Shown one piece after another: positions 25,893 through 35,341 of a stretch of DNA of 64,000 nucleotides. A program made the position numbers and the translations under genes. The stretch spans positions 124,001-188,000 of the forward strand of contig NZ_CP146256.1 in the NCBI RefSeq assembly GCF_039134705.1. The letters are read 5' to 3'. The stretch comes from Kineothrix sp. IPX-CK. GTDB taxonomy: Bacteria; Bacillota; Clostridia; Lachnospirales; Lachnospiraceae. Position 1 is the stretch's first letter. Every line of letters starts with the position of its first letter. The notes beneath the pieces were generated by a model. The model ran no database searches. It saw nothing but the letters and a program-made list of their open reading frames with translations, and was not told the origin of the DNA.

Positions 25893-26909
25893 TTATAAAG
25901 AAAAACTGTCGTGTAGCAATAAGTCGCAAGAACACGTATAGTGTACCGGTTCTGCACCATTGCCTTCCATCAGATGAAGTGCAATATCAAAGGCCTTCAT
26001 TGTTATTTCATCAATCGGTCTTGCTATCATAGATAAGGAAGGAATATAATTCACGATATGATCTGCGTCTCCGGATGAGCCGAAGCAAAGTAATTCGGCG
26101 TCTCTGGGAATCAGAAAGTGATTGCGCGCCAGAAGTGGTATGGCGCCAAAAGCCAATGTGCTGTTCATACATATGATAACTTCCGGTTTTGTTTCCATAT
26201 TTAAAATATGGCGTGCACCGATGGCTCCTCCGATCATAGTATTTTCCGTAGCAATAAAGTTCTCTTCTAGAAGATAGATCCCACTGTTCTTACAGCACCG
26301 TATGAACATATTGAGATACTCGTCTCCGTGCTGCCAGCTGTCACTGCCTGAAAGGACCAGCAGATTACGATAACCTTTTGCAACGATCATTTTTACTGCT
26401 TTCTCAATTGCTTCATCAGCCAGATAGGAAACGCTGGGATATTTCTTACTTATATAGTTATATATTACAAAGGGCAAGTCTTCTGCCTGCTCTTCCAGAG
26501 TTTTCAAATCAGTCTCACTTTCGATACTGATTACCGCCGAATCATAGGCCGACCGCTGCACTGTTTCGAGCTTATCCTTCAAGTGATTTTTTTCATACGG
26601 ACACAGTAAAAGATTATAATCGCGTCCTATTTGCTTTCTGTGCTTATTGATGCTTGCAATAATGACATTCATATCCATCCATACAGAATCCACAGGCATA
26701 AAAAAGGTAATTGTAGGCTGCCATACATGTACTCCATTTGTGTCACAAGCTGAGGAATTTATTTTATACCCAAGTTGTTTTGCGGCTTTTACTACTTTCA
26801 GGGCAGTACCGTCCGCCACCTTATGCTCTTTTGCTGTCCCGTTTAACACAAAACTTACTGTTGATACGGATACTCCTGCAAGTTTTGCAACATCTTTCAT
26901 AACAGCCAT
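25893..26909 (-). CDS. LacI-family transcriptional regulator
   Basis: 338 residues. N-terminal helix-turn-helix MKDVAKLAGVSVSTVSFVLNG, then a periplasmic-binding-like ligand domain (VIICMNSTLAFGAIPLLARN, ISMIARPID-type C-terminus). I start at 26909, where GGAGG lies 6 bases upstream; an ATG five codons earlier overlaps that site. Length fits the family. It lies between the iron operon (same strand) and a divergent sensor kinase. The alpha-glycoside operon to the right is the more natural sugar target, and a palindrome in the divergent gap could be its operator; this is inference. Confidence 0.88.
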   Translation of the reverse strand: MAVMKDVAKLAGVSVSTVSFVLNGTAKEHKVADGTALKVVKAAKQLGYKINSSACDTNGVHVWQPTITFFMPVDSVWMDMNVIIASINKHRKQIGRDYNLLLCPYEKNHLKDKLETVQRSAYDSAVISIESETDLKTLEEQAEDLPFVIYNYISKKYPSVSYLADEAIEKAVKMIVAKGYRNLLVLSGSDSWQHGDEYLNMFIRCCKNSGIYLLEENFIATENTMIGGAIGARHILNMETKPEVIICMNSTLAFGAIPLLARNHFLIPRDAELLCFGSSGDADHIVNYIPSLSMIARPIDEITMKAFDIALHLMEGNGAEPVHYTCSCDLLLHDSFSL

Positions 26910-27011
26910 ATCTAACCTCCGCATTTTAATTACATTATTTCTTAAACATAAATCAGTTCATTATGTTTAATATACATACTTTACCATAAAAATTCAATTT
27001 ATATTTAATAA

Positions 27012-27030
27012 ACTAAAATTATTTTAGTTG
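27012..27030. promoter_or_regulatory. 19-bp palindrome between divergent lacI-type and kinase genes
   Basis: AACTAAAAT-T-ATTTTAGTT is a perfect dyad. A -10 (TATAAT, 27074-27079) for the kinase gene lies 44 bases downstream, with only a weak -35. It is a candidate operator for the LacI-type protein, though it lacks the central CG common in that family. Confidence 0.45.
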
Positions 27031-27151
27031 ACGTGTCACCAGTCAAATAATTCGCAAATAGAAGGAGATAGTGTATAATAGACTGAAAATAGACAAAGGT
27101 TTATTATGCAAATATGTAAAAGCAACAAAGGCTGAGAGGGATATAATAAGC

Positions 27152-28969
27152 ATGAAAGAATACATGGAAGGTCTTTTTGGAAGGAAATCCAGCATACAAA
27201 GAAAGGTTATCATCGTGTACTTGCTTATGGCTGTACTTCCGATCATCATCATAACCTTTTCTGCAAGCATCATGTACTACAACAGCATTTTAAAAGGTGC
27301 CTACAGTCTTGTAGAGCAGAATACAAGACAGCATGAGGTTGTTGTTCAGGAAAGGATGGACGCCCTGAAGGGCGTTTTGTATGAACTACTCATCAATAAC
27401 GAATGCATTAAGCTGGCTGACAGCATTAATAAAGGAGATGAAGAGGACCTTCTGGTAAATGGAGCCGCTATGGAGACCTTGCTTCGAAGGAGCGTTTATA
27501 CCTACCAGAGCATCCGGAGCGCCGCTTTTGTCGCGGATAACGGGCAGTATGTAACCTATTCAAAATGGTATGGCAGTATGAACGAAAGTATTTGGGCGGA
27601 TCCGGAGCAAAGAGAAGAAATTTACGATAAAATCAATAAAGAACAGAAATTATCTTTTATAGCTTCCGTTAATTTAAGCAATACGGAAGGAAGAGATGAT
27701 TATGTTATAATGATGGGTTACCCGGTAAAACATCTCAAGACAAAAGAGCAAAAAGGCGTGTTGGTTATGGCGCTGGATGATGATGTACTTTTGTTTGATG
27801 AAGGCGATGAGAGCAGGGAGAACGGAAAAGAAGCAAACGGAATTACTACGGTAATATTGAATGGTGAGGACAGAATCATTGCCGGGGTTCAAAACTCTTA
27901 CTTAAATAAGAATTATAACGACTATCTGGATGATGAATTCGGTAATATCAAAAGAATATCGGAGAATAGAAAAAAGATAGAGGGAACTGATTGGACAATT
28001 GTAAATATTATTGATACCGCCGTATACAGAAAAGATATCTATCATCTGGTAAGTGTGGTCTTTATTCTCATGATAACGGTTACCTGTTTCTTTTTTTTGA
28101 TTGTGTTTTTTGCATCGAGAAAGTATATAGGAACTGTCCAGAAGATAGCACAGGGTATCCATGATTATGAAGGGATAGGCGAAGATAAGATCGATGTGGA
28201 TGTGAATGAAAAGGATGAGCTATATGTAATCGTCAGACAGTTCAATAAGATGACGGAAAGGGTTAATTCCCTTGTAGAAATGCTCCGTCAGAGAAATGAG
28301 GAGATCAAGGCGGCAGCAATCAGCCAGAAGCATGCGGAGATAAAGGCCCTTGAAGCTCAGATCAACCCTCATTTCCTTTTCAATACACTGGATTCCATTA
28401 ACTGGAGAGCTATTGAACATGATGAGGTGGAAATCAGCGATATGCTGGGAACATTAGGAAGCCTTTTGAGATACAGTGTTTCCAACATCGATATGGAAGT
28501 AGTGCTGGAAGCGGAGATCAGCTGGTTGAAAAAATACATTTTTCTCCAAAGAGACCGTTTTCATGATTCATTTGACTGCAGCTATGATATTACTGAGCAA
28601 GCGATGGAATTTCCTATTTATAAAATGCTCTTGCAGCCTATCATTGAAAATACGATATTGCATGCTTTTGAAGAGGTAAAGGAAGGCGGAATGATCTATG
28701 TGAAAGCTTTTGTCCGCCAGGATGAAAAACTCGAAATCCGTATCAAGGACAATGGCTGCGGCATGGAGAACGAGGTCGTTGCTGAGATTACACAAGAAAT
28801 AGAGGAGAAAGGCCCTCTTAACAGCAAGCGTATAGGGATCAGCAATGTCATCCACAGGCTGAGGATATATTATCAGGAAGAAGCGGAGATTATTGTTAAC
28901 AGTAAGCTTAGTGAAGGCAGCGAATTTATTCTGATCATACCGAACAGACAAGACGAGAGAAGGAGATAG
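27152..28969 (+). CDS. YesM-type sensor histidine kinase
   Basis: 605-residue membrane kinase: TM1 about 16-40 (VIIVYLLMAVLPIIIITF), extracellular sensor about 40-290, TM2 about 300-325, HAMP, His_kinase with phospho-acceptor His407 in INPHFLFNTLDS and a HATPase domain (IKDNGCGMEN, KRIGISNVIHRL). The frame is open upstream to a GTG at 27071, but that codon is fused to a TATAAT box, so it is in the promoter; GAGGG precedes the ATG at 27152. It overlaps no gene and is followed after 3 bases by its regulator. Likely senses alpha-glucoside or xyloside ligands. Confidence 0.9.
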   Translation: MKEYMEGLFGRKSSIQRKVIIVYLLMAVLPIIIITFSASIMYYNSILKGAYSLVEQNTRQHEVVVQERMDALKGVLYELLINNECIKLADSINKGDEEDLLVNGAAMETLLRRSVYTYQSIRSAAFVADNGQYVTYSKWYGSMNESIWADPEQREEIYDKINKEQKLSFIASVNLSNTEGRDDYVIMMGYPVKHLKTKEQKGVLVMALDDDVLLFDEGDESRENGKEANGITTVILNGEDRIIAGVQNSYLNKNYNDYLDDEFGNIKRISENRKKIEGTDWTIVNIIDTAVYRKDIYHLVSVVFILMITVTCFFFLIVFFASRKYIGTVQKIAQGIHDYEGIGEDKIDVDVNEKDELYVIVRQFNKMTERVNSLVEMLRQRNEEIKAAAISQKHAEIKALEAQINPHFLFNTLDSINWRAIEHDEVEISDMLGTLGSLLRYSVSNIDMEVVLEAEISWLKKYIFLQRDRFHDSFDCSYDITEQAMEFPIYKMLLQPIIENTILHAFEEVKEGGMIYVKAFVRQDEKLEIRIKDNGCGMENEVVAEITQEIEEKGPLNSKRIGISNVIHRLRIYYQEEAEIIVNSKLSEGSEFILIIPNRQDERRR

Positions 28970-28972
28970 GCG

Positions 28973-29707
28973 ATGAAAACGATTGTTATCGTAGAAGATG
29001 AATTCAGAATCAGACAGGGCCTTGGAAGCCTTATTAATAAAGTGGATATGGGGTGTAAGGTAATAGGGGAAGCTGAAAACGGATATGAGGGCCTTAAAAT
29101 GATTCAGGATTTGGAGCCTGATATTGTGATCACCGATATCCAGATGCCCAAGATTGACGGTCTGCAAATGATTGAGCAGGCAAAGGAAATGGGAGCAGTC
29201 TGTACATTTGTAATACTGAGCGGTTATGCCGATTTCGAATATGCGAGAAGAGGAATACGGCTTGGTGTAAAAGAATATCTGTTAAAGCCGGCAACGATAT
29301 CCAGTGTCAAGGAATTACTGATCAAGCTGGCGGGAAACGGAGAGGAAGAAGCCTGCCGGCCGGAAGAAGAATATTCGGGGATGGTGAAGGAAATGATCGC
29401 GATTATGGAGGAAAGTTACGGCATGCGTCTGGGGCTCGATACTTTTGCCGATAAATTCAGACTGACGCCTGAATATATAAGTAATTTGTTTGCCAAAGAA
29501 ACAAAAATGACATTTTCCAACTATTTAAAAAAAGTCCGGATAGAAAAAGCCAAGGAGCTTATTTTGTCTACTGATATGAAGATTTATGAAGTGGCATGCA
29601 GTGTAGGGTATTCGGATCAGAAATATTTTTCCAAAGTATTTAAGGAATATACAGGAGTTTCAGCTAAGCAGTTTGCAATAGATGTACAAAAAAATAAAAG
29701 AAAATAG
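28973..29707 (+). CDS. Response regulator with AraC DNA-binding domain (short form)
   Basis: 244 residues, about half the length of the YesN-type regulator at 7.6 kb because the middle region is missing. Receiver domain about 1-118 with VEDE, Asp55 (IVITDIQMPK) and Lys in YLLKPATI; AraC-type domain about 145-244 (FADKFRLTPEYISNLFAK, ACSVGYSDQKYFSKVFK). Starts 3 bases after the kinase stop. It probably activates the importer and glycosidase genes immediately downstream. Confidence 0.92.
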   Translation: MKTIVIVEDEFRIRQGLGSLINKVDMGCKVIGEAENGYEGLKMIQDLEPDIVITDIQMPKIDGLQMIEQAKEMGAVCTFVILSGYADFEYARRGIRLGVKEYLLKPATISSVKELLIKLAGNGEEEACRPEEEYSGMVKEMIAIMEESYGMRLGLDTFADKFRLTPEYISNLFAKETKMTFSNYLKKVRIEKAKELILSTDMKIYEVACSVGYSDQKYFSKVFKEYTGVSAKQFAIDVQKNKRK

Positions 29708-29801
29708 AAAGATTTTATACACTTTTTTTAAAATATTGGAATTTTTTGTTTGCTTTCCAGCGATTATACTAAAGTTACAAAGAAACGAAGGAGGGTAACA
29801 G

Positions 29802-31121
29802 ATGAAAAAGAGTATAGCATTATTAACGGCAATGGCAATGGTTGCCGGAACACTTATGGCATGCGGGAGCAGCACGGAATCAGCTTCCGGGGAGAAGGTA
29901 ACAGAAGCAGCGGACAATACGGCAGTAGAAAATGAAAATACCGAGGGTACCGATTCCGGTACCGACAAGACATCTGCAGACGGAAGAACGGAGATTACTT
30001 TCTGGCACTATATGTCGGAAGACAAAGAAGGAAAATATGTGAACCAGGCTGTAGAAGAATTCAACAATGCACAGGATGAAATCTATGTAACAGCGCAATA
30101 TTTACCGAGAGATGAGCTCATGAAGCAATACACGATCGGTGTGGTATCGGGAGAATTGCCGGATTGCGGCATGGTGGATAACCCGGATCATAATTCTTAT
30201 GCGTCCATGGGTGTTTTCGAGGATATCACAGACCTTTACAATTCATGGGAAGATGCAAGTTTCATGGAGGGTTCTATTAACTCCTGCTATTATGAAGGTA
30301 AATTATACGGACTTCCGTGGGGAAACAATTGCCTGGGCCTTTTCTATAACAAGGAAATGCTGGATGCGGCAGGGATAGAGGTACCCACCACCTGGTCTGA
30401 ACTGGAAGCAGCTTGTGAAAAATTGACAACAGATACATGTAAAGGACTGGCTATTTCGGCAATCGGTAATGAGGAAGGCACCTTCCAGTATATGCCCTGG
30501 TTATTGTCTTCAGGCGGAAGCGTGACCGATTTAGCTTCCGAAGGCTCTAAAGAATCCATGTCATATTTATATGGCTTAATTGAAAAAGGTTATATCAGCA
30601 GAGAATGCGTGAACTGGACGCAGGCAGATGCTGAAAAGCAATTTGCAGCAGGACAGGCAGCTATGATGATCAACGGTCCCTGGCAGTTCTCGGGACTTGC
30701 AGATGATGCTCCGGACCTTGCTTACGGCGTTGCAAAAGTTCCGAAGGCAGATAACGGAGAATATGCTTCCGTACTCGGAGGTGAGAATGTTGCTATCTGT
30801 ACCGGCGCTAATGTAGAGGCATCATGGAAATTCTTAACCTGGATTACGAGCAAAGAAAAGTCACAGGATATTTGCAAATCCATCGGACGTTTTTCACCGA
30901 GAGCCGATGTAAATGTACAGGAAATGTTTGCGGACGATCCTCTTAATTCCGTGTTTGCGGAGGTAATGCCGAGTGCGCAGTCCAGAGGTCCTTCACCTGA
31001 TTGGCCGGAAATCTCCGCAGCAATTTACACCGCACAGCAGGAAGTGTTCACAGGACAAAAAGATGTGGATACCGCAATGACGGATGCTCAGGCTAAGATA
31101 GATGCTATAGGTTCAAAATAA
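29802..31121 (+). CDS. Sugar-binding lipoprotein (family 1 type)
   Basis: 439 residues: signal with lipobox LMAC (Cys about 21), acidic linker to about 60, then an extracellular solute-binding domain like MalE/MsmE (EITFWHYMSEDKEG, DCGMVDNPDHNSYASMG, LYGLPWGNNCLGLFYNKEML, MMINGPWQFSGL). It would bind an oligosaccharide outside the cell for the two permeases that follow. A hairpin terminator separates it from them. GGAGG precedes the ATG. Given the downstream GH31 enzymes, xylosylated glucans (isoprimeverose-type units) or alpha-glucosides are likely ligands. Confidence 0.92.
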   Translation: MKKSIALLTAMAMVAGTLMACGSSTESASGEKVTEAADNTAVENENTEGTDSGTDKTSADGRTEITFWHYMSEDKEGKYVNQAVEEFNNAQDEIYVTAQYLPRDELMKQYTIGVVSGELPDCGMVDNPDHNSYASMGVFEDITDLYNSWEDASFMEGSINSCYYEGKLYGLPWGNNCLGLFYNKEMLDAAGIEVPTTWSELEAACEKLTTDTCKGLAISAIGNEEGTFQYMPWLLSSGGSVTDLASEGSKESMSYLYGLIEKGYISRECVNWTQADAEKQFAAGQAAMMINGPWQFSGLADDAPDLAYGVAKVPKADNGEYASVLGGENVAICTGANVEASWKFLTWITSKEKSQDICKSIGRFSPRADVNVQEMFADDPLNSVFAEVMPSAQSRGPSPDWPEISAAIYTAQQEVFTGQKDVDTAMTDAQAKIDAIGSK

Positions 31122-31127
31122 AAAGAT

Positions 31128-31177
31128 AAAGTCCCATCGCATGTACAATAATAAATTGTGATGTGATGGGACTTTTT
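31128..31177 (+). terminator. Attenuating terminator between binding-protein and permease genes
   Basis: AAAGTCCCATC-RCA at 31128-31141 pairs with TGTGATGGGACTTT at 31162-31175 and is followed by Ts. The long stem contains about 14 pairs. As at 12342, it sits right after a binding-protein gene. Confidence 0.75.
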
Positions 31178-31213
31178 GTACTGTAAAACACTCATTGGAA
31201 AGGAAGGTTGAAT

Positions 31214-32113
31214 ATGCAGTCAAATAAGCGGGAGAGAAGAGAACAGATACTCGGATATTTTTTTATTGTACCGGCGGTTATTTATATGCTGACATTTATA
31301 GGATACCCGATTGCATACAACTGGATGATCAGTCTTCAGGACGTGACTGCAAAAACATTGGGCAGCGCAGCAAGAGACTTTGTAGGGCTTAATAATTATA
31401 AGTTAATTTTTATGGATTTAACCTTTAGAAAAGCGTTATTACACACATTTGTTTATACGATCGGATGCCTGGTAATTCAATTTTCGCTGGGATTTTTATT
31501 TGCGATGTTTTTTGCTAAGAAGTTTGCACTTTCAAAGGCAATCAGAGGGTTTATTGTTATCAGTTGGATGCTTCCGGTCACGGTAACCGCACTTGTATTT
31601 AAGTTTATGTTTGCAGAAAGCAATGGTATCATCAACACTATTTTGATGAATTTACATATAATCAAGCAGCCGATCGGATGGCTTCTTCAAGGAAATACGG
31701 CAATGCTCGGACTCATAATCGCTAATTCATGGGTAGGGATTCCTTTCAATATGCTGCTGCTTACTACGGGATTGAATAACATTCCGGGGGACATATATGA
31801 AGCTGCCTCCATCGACGGAGCGAGCGGAACACAGAAGTTTTTCAAAATTACGATTCCTCTTCTGAAACCGACAATTATGTCCGTATTGGTTCTTGGCTTT
31901 GTTCTTACCTTCAAAGTATTTGATCTGGTATATGTAATGACCGGGGGAGGGCCGGTGGATGCGACGGAAGTATTGTCGACTTATTCTTACAAGCTGTCCT
32001 TCCAGCTGTTTCATTTCGGAGAAGGAGCGGCAGTCGCCAATGTATTGTTTGTCTGCTTGTTTCTGGTAGCGTTAGTATACCTGAAAACAATTTCAAAGGA
32101 TGAAGTGATATAA
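31214..32113 (+). CDS. Sugar ABC importer permease, MalF/UgpA type
   Basis: 299 residues with six membrane helices. The ATPase-docking loop is clear: EAASIDGASGTQKFFKITIP at about 195-214. AGGAAGG is 6 bases before the ATG at 31214; the TTG two codons earlier is less likely. It forms a heterodimer with the next gene. No ATPase is encoded in this operon; such importers usually borrow a shared MsmX/UgpC-type ATPase encoded elsewhere. Confidence 0.92.
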   Translation: MQSNKRERREQILGYFFIVPAVIYMLTFIGYPIAYNWMISLQDVTAKTLGSAARDFVGLNNYKLIFMDLTFRKALLHTFVYTIGCLVIQFSLGFLFAMFFAKKFALSKAIRGFIVISWMLPVTVTALVFKFMFAESNGIINTILMNLHIIKQPIGWLLQGNTAMLGLIIANSWVGIPFNMLLLTTGLNNIPGDIYEAASIDGASGTQKFFKITIPLLKPTIMSVLVLGFVLTFKVFDLVYVMTGGGPVDATEVLSTYSYKLSFQLFHFGEGAAVANVLFVCLFLVALVYLKTISKDEVI

Positions 32114-32147
32114 GCGAAGTACAGGAAGAAAGGAGAACAGCTATCAT

Positions 32148-32984
32148 ATGAAAAATACACACCTTACTTATAGACATAAAAACATTTTACTCAGTGCGGC
32201 AGCCGTAATCATCGCTTGTATTTTCCTGTTTCCGCTATACTGGATTGTAGTTAATTCCTTTAAGCTGGACAGCGAAATCTTTGCCGGTACGCCGACGTTG
32301 TGGCCTGAAGATTTTACTTTAAAAGCATATAAAGACCAATTGGGAAGCCTGTCTGTCACAATGAAGAATTCGGTCATCATAGCGGCCGGTTCTATGCTTT
32401 TGTCCTTATGCCTGTCGGTTCCGGCGGCATATGGTCTGGCAAGATACAAAGTGAGAGGAATGAAAGTGTTCGTATTGATATTCCTCATTACGCAGATGCT
32501 TCCCGCCTCTCTGGTTCTGACACCATTATTTTTGATTTTTTCAAAGCTGGGAATCTTGAATTCCTATTGGGCGCCTATTTTGTCCACGGCGACCATATCC
32601 ATACCGTTTATTGTCCTGATGCTCCGGCCGGGTTTCCTTAGTATGCCGAAAGAACTGGAAGATGCCGCAAAAATAGACGGCTGTAATGCACTTACCGCCT
32701 TTTTCCGCATTGCGATTCCTATTTCAAAGCCTACGGTAATTACCGCGGCATGCTTCAGCTTCGTATTTGCCTGGAATGATCTGGCATATTCCATGACCTT
32801 TAACACAAAAGAAGTGATGCGCCCGATGACATCGGCCATCTATACATTTATGAATCAATACGGCACAAAATGGAACAGTATTATGGCATATGGAGTCCTG
32901 TTGATTCTTCCAAGCTGCATCATCTTTGTCACTATGCAGAAACATATCGTGGAAGGTATGACGAGCGGTTCCGTAAAAGGATAA
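32148..32984 (+). CDS. Sugar ABC importer permease, MalG/UgpE type
   Basis: 278 residues with six helices and the EAA loop EDAAKIDGCNALTAFFRIAI. AAAGGAG lies 11 bases before the ATG. Completes the three-gene importer. It is followed by the second copy of the palindromic repeat before the glycosidase gene. Confidence 0.92.
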   Translation: MKNTHLTYRHKNILLSAAAVIIACIFLFPLYWIVVNSFKLDSEIFAGTPTLWPEDFTLKAYKDQLGSLSVTMKNSVIIAAGSMLLSLCLSVPAAYGLARYKVRGMKVFVLIFLITQMLPASLVLTPLFLIFSKLGILNSYWAPILSTATISIPFIVLMLRPGFLSMPKELEDAAKIDGCNALTAFFRIAIPISKPTVITAACFSFVFAWNDLAYSMTFNTKEVMRPMTSAIYTFMNQYGTKWNSIMAYGVLLILPSCIIFVTMQKHIVEGMTSGSVKG

Positions 32985-32990
32985 ATATTA

Positions 32991-33256
32991 AATTTATCGG
33001 AAACTTTCCACGGTGGATTTGTTTTTTTCTCCGGCGTTTGCGGCTGTATTTTTAAAGGAAACCTCAAAGCAGTCATAACCGGACGGGTCGGCAGCAAAGC
33101 ACCTCCATGTGCGCCGCTGCCTAAACGCCGCATCCTTGCGGCGTTTCCCCTGAGAGCGTCGGTTTCCTTAAGAAAATGCAAGCCGCTAACTAAAGGAGGC
33201 AAAAACAAACACACCGTGGAAAGTTTTAGCTAAGTTATGAAATGGCACATAAAATT
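32991..33256 (+). repeat. Palindromic repeat element, copy 2 (before GH31 gene)
   Basis: Nearly identical to 3450-3646. Terminal arms AACTTTCCACGGTG (33002-33015) and CACCGTGGAAAGTT (33212-33225) are perfectly complementary here. Shared internal blocks include the GCGGCTGTATTTT stem, AAGGAAACC and the AAAGGAGGCAAAAAC segment; the right tail with TGGCACATAAAAT is kept but its left partner is not. A 71-base segment (33092-33162) is present here and absent from copy 1. Orientation relative to transcription is the same as in copy 1. The 293-base gap between permease and glycosidase holds nothing else. Confidence 0.85.
33092..33162 (+). repeat. 71-bp structured insert within repeat copy 2
   Basis: Flanked by GTCGG on both sides (33087-33091 and 33158-33162), like a 5-bp target duplication. 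It folds into two hairpins: GGCAGC..GCTGCC with inner GCAC/GTGC, and AAACGCCGC-ATCCTT-GCGGCGTTT. Absent from copy 1 at the same point. Confidence 0.65.
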
Positions 33257-33277
33257 GTTGAAAGGAGAATTAGTAAG

Positions 33278-35263
33278 ATGAATGTATTTAGGCAGGAAGA
33301 GAATTGTTTGAAATTTCATTATGACGCAGAGGAGCTTTGGATCCAACCATGGGGGCCCAACAGCTTTCGTGTCCGTGCTTCGAAAATGGCTAAAATGCCT
33401 GATGAGCGTTGGGCGCTTGAGATGGAGCCGGAGAGGACAGTACCTGAAATAAGAATAGAAAAGGATTATGCGGCAATTAAAAACGGTAAAATTGAGGCCA
33501 GGATTTCCCGTTATGGAAAGCTCACATTTTATAACCAGAAAGGGGAAGTGCTGTTAGATGAATATTTGCGGAACAGATTGGACGTATTCGCGGATTACTG
33601 CAGCGCACTTGAGGTTGAAGCCAGAGAATTCAAGCCCATTCCGGGAGGGGATTATCATCTGTCGATGCGTTTTGTTTCCAATCCTGAGGAAAAAATATAT
33701 GGCATGGGACAATATCAGCAGCCTTATCTGAATCTTAAGGGTGCGGATCTCGAACTGGCACAGAGAAATTCACAGGCCAGTGTACCGTTTGCTATTTCCT
33801 CCCTGGGATATGGATTTCTTTGGAATAATCCGGCAGTTGGAAGGACTATATTCGGCAAGAATATTACAACCTGGGAAGCATATTCCACCAAAGCACTGGA
33901 TTATTGGATTACGGCGGAGGATACTCCTTCCAAAATAGAAGAGGCATATGCCGGGGTGGCGGGCACGGTGCCTATGATGCCGGATTACGCTATGGGATTC
34001 TGGCAGTGTAAGCTTCGTTACCAGACGCAGGAGGAGCTTTTGGAGGTAGCAAGGGAATACAAAAGAAGGGAACTCCCTATTTCCGTTATTGTTATTGATT
34101 ACTTCCACTGGCCGCTGCAGGGCGACTGGAGATTTGATCCTGAGTATTGGCCGGATCCGGATGCCATGATTAAAGAATTGAAAGATATGGGTATCGAGCT
34201 AATGGTCTCCATATGGCCCACTGTGGATTATCGCAGTGAGAATTTTAATGAGATGAAGGAAAAGGGATACTTAATCCGTGCCGACAGGGGATTTCGTATG
34301 GTTATGGATTTTCAGGGAAATACTGTTCATTTCGATGCGACTAATCCTGAAGCCAGGGAATATGTATGGCAGAAAGCGAAGAAGAACTATTATGATAAAG
34401 GTATAAAAGTGTTCTGGCTGGATGAGGCAGAGCCGGAATACAGTATTTATGATTTCGACAACTACCGTTATTATATGGGGCCCAACGTACAAATTGGAAA
34501 TATTTATCCTGCTATGTATGCGAAAACCTTTTTTGACGGCATGAAAGCGCAGGGACAGGAGAATATCATCAATCTGCTCCGCTGTGCATGGGCAGGCTCC
34601 CAGAAATATGGAGCGCTCGTGTGGTCGGGAGATATTCATTCCAGTTTTGGGAGCCTGCGCAATCAGCTGGCAGCAGGATTGAATATGGGAATTGCAGGAA
34701 TTCCATGGTGGACTACCGATATCGGAGGATTTCACGGTGGAGATCCAGAAGACCCTGCATTTCAGGAGTTATTGATAAGATGGTTTGAGTATGGAACTTT
34801 CTGCCCGGTTATGCGTTTGCACGGTTATAGAGAACCGCTGAAAGAGCCTATGGGAACAGAGGGAGGGGCAGCCTGCGTTTCCGGTGCGGATAATGAGGTA
34901 TGGTCCTTTGGAGATGAAGCCTATGAAATCTGCAAGACTTATTTACAGCTTCGGGAGAATATGAAGCCTTATATCACAGAATTGATGAAAGAGGCCCATG
35001 AAAAAGGAACGCCGGTTATGAGACCGTTATTTTATGATTTCTCCGAAGATGCAAAAGCATGGGAAATTGAAGATGAATATATGTTTGGCCCGGATTTTCT
35101 TGTCGCACCTATCCTGTATGCGGATATGAGGAAGAGAGAAGTCTATCTGCCAAGCGGCAGTAAATGGAAAAGCTATTGGACCGGAGAAACGTTTGATGGA
35201 GGAAGCTCTATCGAAGTGGATGCTCCTCTTGCGCAGCTTCCGGTATTTACAAGGTGTAATTAG
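33278..35263 (+). CDS. GH31 alpha-glycosidase (alpha-xylosidase-like)
   Basis: 661-residue intracellular glycoside hydrolase without signal peptide. Nucleophile Asp382 in VFWLDEAEPE and acid/base Asp452 in WSGDIHSSF are seen, along with WWTTDIGGF and RPLFYDF, so the catalytic barrel is complete. The WLDEAEPE form belongs to GH31 members close to alpha-xylosidases and differs from the KTDFGE form of the enzyme at 36439, so the two probably cut different linkages. Start at 33278 has AAAGGAG 9 bases upstream; the open frame to 33242 runs into the repeat. Follows the importer and precedes a dehydrogenase. Confidence 0.9.
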   Translation: MNVFRQEENCLKFHYDAEELWIQPWGPNSFRVRASKMAKMPDERWALEMEPERTVPEIRIEKDYAAIKNGKIEARISRYGKLTFYNQKGEVLLDEYLRNRLDVFADYCSALEVEAREFKPIPGGDYHLSMRFVSNPEEKIYGMGQYQQPYLNLKGADLELAQRNSQASVPFAISSLGYGFLWNNPAVGRTIFGKNITTWEAYSTKALDYWITAEDTPSKIEEAYAGVAGTVPMMPDYAMGFWQCKLRYQTQEELLEVAREYKRRELPISVIVIDYFHWPLQGDWRFDPEYWPDPDAMIKELKDMGIELMVSIWPTVDYRSENFNEMKEKGYLIRADRGFRMVMDFQGNTVHFDATNPEAREYVWQKAKKNYYDKGIKVFWLDEAEPEYSIYDFDNYRYYMGPNVQIGNIYPAMYAKTFFDGMKAQGQENIINLLRCAWAGSQKYGALVWSGDIHSSFGSLRNQLAAGLNMGIAGIPWWTTDIGGFHGGDPEDPAFQELLIRWFEYGTFCPVMRLHGYREPLKEPMGTEGGAACVSGADNEVWSFGDEAYEICKTYLQLRENMKPYITELMKEAHEKGTPVMRPLFYDFSEDAKAWEIEDEYMFGPDFLVAPILYADMRKREVYLPSGSKWKSYWTGETFDGGSSIEVDAPLAQLPVFTRCN

Positions 35264-35275
35264 GTTAATGAATAT

Positions 35276-35291
35276 TTTCAACTGTTGATTT
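35276..35291. promoter_or_regulatory. Palindrome TCAACTGTTGA upstream of the dehydrogenase gene
   Basis: TTTCAACTGTTGATTT with the perfect 11-mer TCAACTGTTGA at 35278-35288. The same 15-base string TTCAACTGTTGATTT occurs before the second GH31 gene (36390-36404). Both lie 38-65 bases before the start codons. Confidence 0.55.
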
Positions 35292-35341
35292 CCCGTCGAC
35301 GAACGCAGACACGAGGTAAGGTTGAAAGGAGCATTGGTATA

